Origin: an uncultured Lachnospiraceae bacterium
GTDB taxonomy: Bacteria; Bacillota; Clostridia; Lachnospirales; Lachnospiraceae
Length of the DNA stretch: 64,000 nucleotides
Reading direction: 5' to 3'
NCBI GenBank assembly: GCA_946632055.1
Contig: CAMPAR010000001.1
Coordinates: 1-64,000, forward strand
The notes under the pieces are model-generated. The model made no database searches and had not been told where the DNA came from. It was given only the letters and a program-made list of their open reading frames with translations. Made by a program: the position numbers and the translations under genes. Positions 59,520 through 64,000 of the stretch are shown piece after piece (position 1 is the stretch's first letter; every line of letters starts with the position of its first letter).

Positions 59520-60224
59520 ATGAACGAAAGAGAACGCACCCTGTTTAAACACCCCTTCTCAAAAGCGTACTGGGCACTGGCCGCGAAGGAATTCACCTCG
59601 GTCCGCATGCTTACCGTCGCTGCGATGCTGACGGCACTTCGGATCGCGCTGAAGGCTGTGCAGATCCCGGTCGCCTTCAACCTGAATATCACCTTCGGAT
59701 TCCTCGTGAATTCCGTGGGCTCGATGATTTACGGGCCGCTCGTCGCGATCGCCGCCTCCGCGGTCAGCGATACGGTCGGCGCGATCCTGTTCCCCTCCGG
59801 ACCGTATTTCTTCCCCTTCATTTTCGTGGAAATCGCGGGCGGCCTGATCTTCGCGCTGGTCTATTACCGGGCGAAAATGACGGCCTTCCGGATCATTCTC
59901 GGACGCTTCCTCGTCACGCTTATCTGCAATCTCCTGATGAATCCGGTGATCCTGTATTACTATTACGAGCTCGTGCTCGGGAAGAGCTATACGCTCTTCA
60001 CGCTGCCCCGGATCGTCAAGAATCTCGTGCTGTTCCCGGCCGAATCCGTGGTGCTGATCCTGTGGTTCAACGCGCTTCTTCCGGTGACCAACCGCCTGAA
60101 GCTGACCTTTACCGGCAATACGAAAATCCGGGCCGAAAAGAAGGACATCATCATCCTGATCGTCATGACCGTGGCGGCGGTTCTCGCTGTAGCTGGCTGG
60201 ATCATTTACAAGTCAAAGAGCTGA
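59520..60224 (+). CDS. folT: Folate ECF transporter S component
   Basis: 234 residues. Six membrane segments with family features: VRMLTVAAMLTALRIALKAVQIPV, FNLNITFGFLVNSVGSMIYGPLVAIAASAVSDTVGAILFPSGPYFFPF (the FolT-type P-S-G-P-Y/F-F loop) and LICNLLMNPVILYYYYELVLGKSY with further spans. The THF riboswitch upstream confirms the substrate. An extra basic-acidic segment and a last span (DIIILIVMTVAAVLAVAGWIIY) follow at about 208-231, longer than common FolT. The start codon at 59520 follows GAAAGGA six bases away, within the riboswitch platform. Confidence 0.94.
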   Translation: MNERERTLFKHPFSKAYWALAAKEFTSVRMLTVAAMLTALRIALKAVQIPVAFNLNITFGFLVNSVGSMIYGPLVAIAASAVSDTVGAILFPSGPYFFPFIFVEIAGGLIFALVYYRAKMTAFRIILGRFLVTLICNLLMNPVILYYYYELVLGKSYTLFTLPRIVKNLVLFPAESVVLILWFNALLPVTNRLKLTFTGNTKIRAEKKDIIILIVMTVAAVLAVAGWIIYKSKS

Positions 60225-60233
60225 ATTTTCGCG

Positions 60234-60262
60234 TTGTCAAAAAAGGCGGTCTGTGGTATAAT
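60234..60262 (+). promoter_or_regulatory. Promoter of the membrane-anchored unknown protein gene
   Basis: -35 TTGTCA at 60234-60239, 17-base spacer and a perfect -10 TATAAT at 60257-60262. Start codon 60316 lies 54 bases downstream. Confidence 0.6.
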
Positions 60263-60315
60263 AACAATTCATTGTGAGATTATTTTACCGGTCGTTTCAG
60301 GGAGATTATAAACTT

Positions 60316-61368
60316 ATGTTTCGGAGTAAAGCATTTACCATCGCATTTTCGATTCTGTCGGTACTGATTATCGGTCTGACGATTATATTCTGCTATCTGG
60401 TATTCGGAAGCGGAAGAGCGGCGCTGCAGGAAGCGCTGACAGGGACGACGGAAGCGGCAGCGGAAGACACAGGCGCGCCCGCTAACGAGACGGCGCCTTC
60501 GGAATCCATCGAAGCCGCCGCTTCTCAGGACAGTTCCGAAAGCGGCAGCTCCCTGAAAGAGGAGACGGAAGAAGAGACGAAGAAAAGCTCGGAGACGGAA
60601 ACGGAAGAAAAGAACAGCACGAAGGAAACGACGGAAGAGAGCACGGAAAAACCGGATGAAAGTACGGAAACGGAAGAGTCGACGGCGGCGCTTGCGGAAG
60701 AATCCGCCGATCAGACCGTGCGGGCGCTCCGCGCGGACGAAGATCACAGCTGTCCGGTGCTTCTGGAGGATATTCCGGAGTCGGGAATCGCCACGATCAT
60801 CAAGTCCGGCGATAACGGCGAAGGAATCGTGTTCCATCTCTCGCCGCAGTTCGACGCCGCGGATACGCCCGGAAACCTGACGAATTACAGCGGGGCTTTC
60901 GATATCGGATCGAAGATCTACATGCTGAACAACGGAACACCATTCCTGATGTATAAGACGATCGACGGCTATTATGTGACGAGCAGCGCGAACTACATCT
61001 CATATGAGGCGAAGAACGTCACGCAGAAGCCCGATCCCGTAAGGATCGGCGACTACGGCTACTCCGAGGGCGAGGAAATCGTGGTGCGGGTATTCCATGA
61101 GGACGGCAATACGGTGGCCTTTACCGTCTATAATTTCAGTCCGGCGGCCGGAGAGCTGCTGCCGGTCCTTGAGAATGTGATTGCGCGCTATGACGGAAGC
61201 GGTTTCGCGCTTTTTGAGTATCACAATACCGACGGACAGAACCATCAGGGAAAGATCGGCTTCGAGAAGGTCGAAGGCGCGGGATACTCAAGACGCGTGG
61301 ATGTGGTTTTCGACAGCCCGGTCGCTTTCCGCACCGGGGAACGCTCGGAAATCGTGCTTCACAATTAA
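60316..61368 (+). CDS. Membrane-anchored extracytoplasmic protein of unknown function
   Basis: About 350 residues. An N-terminal span (FRSKAFTIAFSILSVLIIGLTIIFCYLVFG, residues 2-31) anchors it. A linker of about 110 residues is rich in Glu, Ser and Thr. The outer domain, residues about 145-350, is beta-rich: SGIATIIKSGDNGEGIVFHLSPQFDAA, GSKIYMLNNGTPFLMYKTIDGYYVTSSANYISY, and a last HNTDGQNHQGKIGFEKVEGAGYSRRVDVVF. It is a lectin- or C-type-like shell by appearance only. I chose ATG 60316 because GGGAGATT lies nine bases ahead; GTG 60274 lacks a ribosome site. A strong promoter precedes it. Confidence 0.72.
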   Translation: MFRSKAFTIAFSILSVLIIGLTIIFCYLVFGSGRAALQEALTGTTEAAAEDTGAPANETAPSESIEAAASQDSSESGSSLKEETEEETKKSSETETEEKNSTKETTEESTEKPDESTETEESTAALAEESADQTVRALRADEDHSCPVLLEDIPESGIATIIKSGDNGEGIVFHLSPQFDAADTPGNLTNYSGAFDIGSKIYMLNNGTPFLMYKTIDGYYVTSSANYISYEAKNVTQKPDPVRIGDYGYSEGEEIVVRVFHEDGNTVAFTVYNFSPAAGELLPVLENVIARYDGSGFALFEYHNTDGQNHQGKIGFEKVEGAGYSRRVDVVFDSPVAFRTGERSEIVLHN

Positions 61369-61372
61369 ACAC

Positions 61373-61395
61373 GGCGCTTAACCTAAGCGCCGCCC
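61373..61395 (+). terminator. Hairpin after the membrane-anchored protein gene
   Basis: CGGCGCTTA pairs with TAAGCGCCG with an ACC loop. It lacks a T-run, so a Rho-dependent or weak terminator role is all that can be said. Confidence 0.35.
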
Positions 61396-61430
61396 ATCTG
61401 TTCTGACATTATTACCAAGGAAATCATTTC

Positions 61431-62849
61431 ATGAATCAGAATCCATCGGCGGAGGAAAGCCTCCGCCAGCAGGAATATATCCGGAAGGTCCGGGAACTCA
61501 CCAAAGAAAAAGAAGAAAAACTCGGCAGGAAGCTGCGCTTTCACATTGAAACGCTCGGCTGCCAGATGAATGCCAAGGATTCCGAGAAGCTTGCGGGCAT
61601 CCTGACGGAAATCGGCTATGTGAGTGAAGAGGAGGAGGAAAAGGCGGACTTCGTGCTCTACAATACCTGCACGGTCCGGGAAAACGCCAACCTGAAGATT
61701 TACGGGCGCCTCGGATACCTCCACTCCCTGAAGAAGCGGAAGAATCCGGGGCTTCGGATTGCGGTCTGCGGATGCATGATGCAGGAGCCGGACGAGGTCC
61801 AGACGATCCGCGAGAAGTACAGCTTCGTGAATCTCGTCTTCGGGACGCATAATATTTTCCGCCTGGCGGAACTGATGTACCGCATGGAGACGGAAGAGGG
61901 CATGATCATCGACGTCTGGGAGGGCACCGACGAAATCGTCGAGGACCTGCCGGCCGTCCGCAAATACCCTTTCAAATCCGGCGTCAACATCATGTACGGC
62001 TGCAACAATTTCTGCACCTACTGTATCGTTCCGTATGTCCGCGGACGCGAACGGAGCCGCACGCCGGAGGATATCCTTTCGGAGATCCGCGCGCTTGTTT
62101 CGGACGGCGTGAAGGAAGTCATGCTGCTCGGGCAGAATGTGAATTCCTACGGGAAAACGCTGGAGAAACCGGTATCTTTCTCGGAGCTTCTCAGAAGAAT
62201 CGAAGAAGTGGAGGGCCTCGAGCGCATCCGCTTTATGACCTCGCATCCGAAGGATCTCTCGGACGAACTGATCGAGACCCTCGCGCATTCCAAGAAAATC
62301 TGCAATCATTTCCACCTGCCGCTGCAGTCCGGCTCCACGAGAATTCTGAAAGAGATGAACCGGCATTATACGAAGGAACAGTATCTTGAAATCGTCCGGA
62401 AGCTCAGGGAAGCGGTGCCGGATATTTCGATCACGACGGATCTCATCGTCGGATTCCCGGGTGAAACCGAGGAGGATTTTCAGGAGACGATGGACGTGGT
62501 CCGCAGGGTTCGCTACGACTCCGCCTTTACCTTCATCTATTCAAAGCGCACCGGAACCCCGGCGGCGAAGATGGAGGACCAGGTGCCGGAGGAGATCGTG
62601 AAGGACCGCTTTGACCGGCTGCTTGCCCTTGTGCAGACGATCGGGCAGGAGGTCTCCGGACGGGACCTCGGGAAGGTGCTTCCGGTACTGGTGGAAGAAG
62701 TGAACCGGCAGGACGGAACGATGGTCAGCGGAAGGCTTACGAACAATACCCTCGTGCATTTCCCCGGGAAAAAAGAGCTCATCGGCTCCATCGTACCGGT
62801 GAAGCTCATGGAAAGCAGGGGCTTTTACTATATCGGCGAGCAGGCCTGA
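61431..62849 (+). CDS. miaB: tRNA-2-methylthio-N6-dimethylallyladenosine synthase MiaB
   Basis: 472 residues. This methylthiotransferase adds a 2-methylthio group to i6A37 of tRNAs reading UNN codons. The N-terminal UPF0004 domain has cysteines in TLGCQMN, YNTCTVRENA and VCGCMMQ for the auxiliary cluster. The radical SAM motif YGCNNFCTYCIVPYVRGRERSR follows near residues 188-208, and a TRAM domain is at the C-terminus (from about 405). AAGGAAATC precedes ATG 61431. mutS follows after about 50 bases, the common miaB-mutS order. Confidence 0.95.
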   Translation: MNQNPSAEESLRQQEYIRKVRELTKEKEEKLGRKLRFHIETLGCQMNAKDSEKLAGILTEIGYVSEEEEEKADFVLYNTCTVRENANLKIYGRLGYLHSLKKRKNPGLRIAVCGCMMQEPDEVQTIREKYSFVNLVFGTHNIFRLAELMYRMETEEGMIIDVWEGTDEIVEDLPAVRKYPFKSGVNIMYGCNNFCTYCIVPYVRGRERSRTPEDILSEIRALVSDGVKEVMLLGQNVNSYGKTLEKPVSFSELLRRIEEVEGLERIRFMTSHPKDLSDELIETLAHSKKICNHFHLPLQSGSTRILKEMNRHYTKEQYLEIVRKLREAVPDISITTDLIVGFPGETEEDFQETMDVVRRVRYDSAFTFIYSKRTGTPAAKMEDQVPEEIVKDRFDRLLALVQTIGQEVSGRDLGKVLPVLVEEVNRQDGTMVSGRLTNNTLVHFPGKKELIGSIVPVKLMESRGFYYIGEQA

Positions 62850-62900
62850 TCGGGACTTCTATAACAAATCAGGCCTGAAGCAGGAAGAAAGGGGCATCCC

Positions 62901-64000
62901 ATGGCGCTTTCTCCGATGATGGAGAAATATCTGGAAACCAAAAAAGAATATCCTGACTGTATCCTATTTTACAGGCTCGGCGACTTCTATGAAATGTTCT
63001 TCGAAGATGCCGAGCTTGTCAGTAAAGAGCTGGAGCTGACGCTGACCGGAAAGGACTGCGGCCTCGAGGAGCGCGCGCCGATGTGCGGCGTTCCGTATCA
63101 CGCGGTGGAATCGTACCTCACCCGGCTCGTGGAGAACGGCCACAAGGTGGCGATCGCCGAGCAGATGGAGGACCCGAAGCTCGCGAAGGGACTCGTGAAG
63201 CGGGAGGTCATCCGCGTCGTGACGCCGGGAACGCTGACCGATACCGGCGCGCTCGATGAAACGCGGAACCGTTATATCATGTGCATTGTGTACGAGCGGG
63301 GCCTTTTCGGCGTTTCTTTTGCCGACGTCACAACGGGCGATTTCTACGCGGCCGAGCTCGAAAAGAGGGAACAGCTCTACGACGAAATCAGCCGCTTTTC
63401 TCCGGCGGAAATCATTACGAACGAGGCATTTACGGTCTCCGGCGCGGATCTGACGGAGCTTCGGCACCGCCTGAACTTCTCGCTCAGTACGGAAGGCGCC
63501 TGGAGATTCCGGGAGGACAATGCCGTCGGCGCGCTTCTGAAGCATTTCGGCGTGCTGTCCGTTGAAAGCCTCGGTCTCTCCATCCTGCCGACAGCAGCCT
63601 CTGCCGCGGGCGCGCTTCTTTCCTATCTTCTCGATACCCAGAAAACCGAACTGCGTCATATTTCCCACCTTCAGGTCTACACGCTGAACCGCTTCATGCT
63701 GCTCGACGCCGCCACGAGGCGGAATCTGGAGCTTACGGAAACCATGCGGGAGAAGCAGAAGCGGGGGAGCCTTCTGTGGGTGCTCGATCACGCGCGGACC
63801 GCGATGGGCGCGCGTACGGTCCGAAGATACCTCGAACAGCCGCTTCTTGAGCGAGAGGAAATCGTCCGGCGGCAGGATGCCGTGGAGGAGCTGAAGGAGG
63901 ACCAGATCCTTCGGGAGGAGCTTCGCGAATACCTGAATCCGATCTATGATCTCGAGCGTCTTCTTGGAAAAATCAGCTACCGGAGCGCGAATCCCCGGGA
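62901..64000 (+). CDS. mutS: DNA mismatch repair protein MutS (3' partial)
   Basis: The first 366 or so residues; the gene runs off the window end. ALSPMMEKYLETKKEYPDCILFYRLGDFYEMFFEDAELVSKELELTLTGKD (mismatch-recognition domain with the Phe-x-Glu wedge FYEMF), EERAPMCGVPYHAVESYLTRLVENGHKVAIAEQMEDP and VIRVVTPGTLTD are unmistakable. The connector and start of the lever domain follow; the ATPase domain lies outside the window. AAAGGGGCATCCC precedes ATG 62901. It recognises replication errors with MutL. No stop codon is seen to 64000. Confidence 0.96.
   Translation, partial: MALSPMMEKYLETKKEYPDCILFYRLGDFYEMFFEDAELVSKELELTLTGKDCGLEERAPMCGVPYHAVESYLTRLVENGHKVAIAEQMEDPKLAKGLVKREVIRVVTPGTLTDTGALDETRNRYIMCIVYERGLFGVSFADVTTGDFYAAELEKREQLYDEISRFSPAEIITNEAFTVSGADLTELRHRLNFSLSTEGAWRFREDNAVGALLKHFGVLSVESLGLSILPTAASAAGALLSYLLDTQKTELRHISHLQVYTLNRFMLLDAATRRNLELTETMREKQKRGSLLWVLDHARTAMGARTVRRYLEQPLLEREEIVRRQDAVEELKEDQILREELREYLNPIYDLERLLGKISYRSANPR

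Noticed and set aside
1-64000. tRNA or rRNA genes
   Set aside because: I looked for T-loop sequences (GGTTCGAATCC-type) and rRNA blocks in the intergenic spaces and saw none; a covariance-model scan would settle it.

Overview
The window is a 64 kb piece of a fairly GC-rich Bacillota chromosome, most likely a Clostridia/Lachnospirales gut-type anaerobe. The evidence is gene content: an anaerobic sulfatase-type radical SAM maturase, ECF-type vitamin transporters under FMN and tetrahydrofolate riboswitches, an Asp23/Gls24 protein beside nusB, LytR-CpsA-Psr and class A penicillin-binding wall enzymes, acetate kinase, and the nusB-ispA-dxs-tlyA-nadK-recN operon. I cannot name a genus. No tRNA, rRNA, CRISPR array, transposase gene or phage module was seen.

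Layout. 0-3 kb: end of an unknown gene, a DUF2779 nuclease-like protein and a PIG-L deacetylase. 3-9.9 kb: an accessory block of unrecognised, related soluble proteins (one intact 677-residue gene, one copy broken by deletion and frameshift, one remnant, and a shorter protein sharing the C-terminal motif), interrupted by a cyclase and a membrane polyferredoxin. 9.9-17.4 kb: sugar and small-molecule metabolism (YicI-type alpha-xylosidase, L-fucose isomerase, dienelactone hydrolase, radical SAM maturase, HAD phosphatase). 17.4-19 kb: an unusual repeat locus abutting the promoter and L10 leader of rplJL. 19-23 kb: CapA-like lipoprotein and a domain-permuted GH3 enzyme. 23-31.8 kb: surface protein, ABC exporter, YfhO and GtrA membrane proteins, membrane-anchored amidase. 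31.8-36.2 kb: ackA, lepA, hemW. 37-41 kb: class A PBP and LCP protein. 41-45 kb: FMN riboswitch-ribU, serine hydrolase, coaX and a probable pantothenate S component. 45-54.5 kb: small alarmone synthetase, then Asp23-nusB-ispA-dxs-tlyA-nadK-recN and glycerate kinase. 54.5-58 kb: ECF sigma/membrane anti-sigma pair, TetR regulator, polyphosphate:AMP phosphotransferase. 58-64 kb: small unknowns, THF riboswitch-folT, miaB and the start of mutS.

How the genes work together. Three vitamin S components (riboflavin, probable pantothenate, folate) point to vitamin scavenging through a shared ECF energising module that is not in the window. Cell-wall assembly is well represented (PBP, LCP, amidase, YfhO/GtrA, CapA). 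Several exported or membrane proteins share long Glu/Ser/Thr-rich linkers.

Most unusual observations. (1) A family of palindromic repeats keeps its core or flanks while the hairpin arms change together (1950, 2897, 17561, 56468); at 17.4-17.8 kb sequence resembling each end of one element is amplified in tandem (45-bp and 23-bp units) directly upstream of rplJL. (2) The 3-9.8 kb family of paralogous proteins shows gene birth and decay. (3) A 163-bp MITE-like element lies ahead of the GH3 gene. (4) A three-hairpin leader precedes the alarmone synthetase. (5) The THF riboswitch has a readable mutually exclusive Shine-Dalgarno sequestration design.
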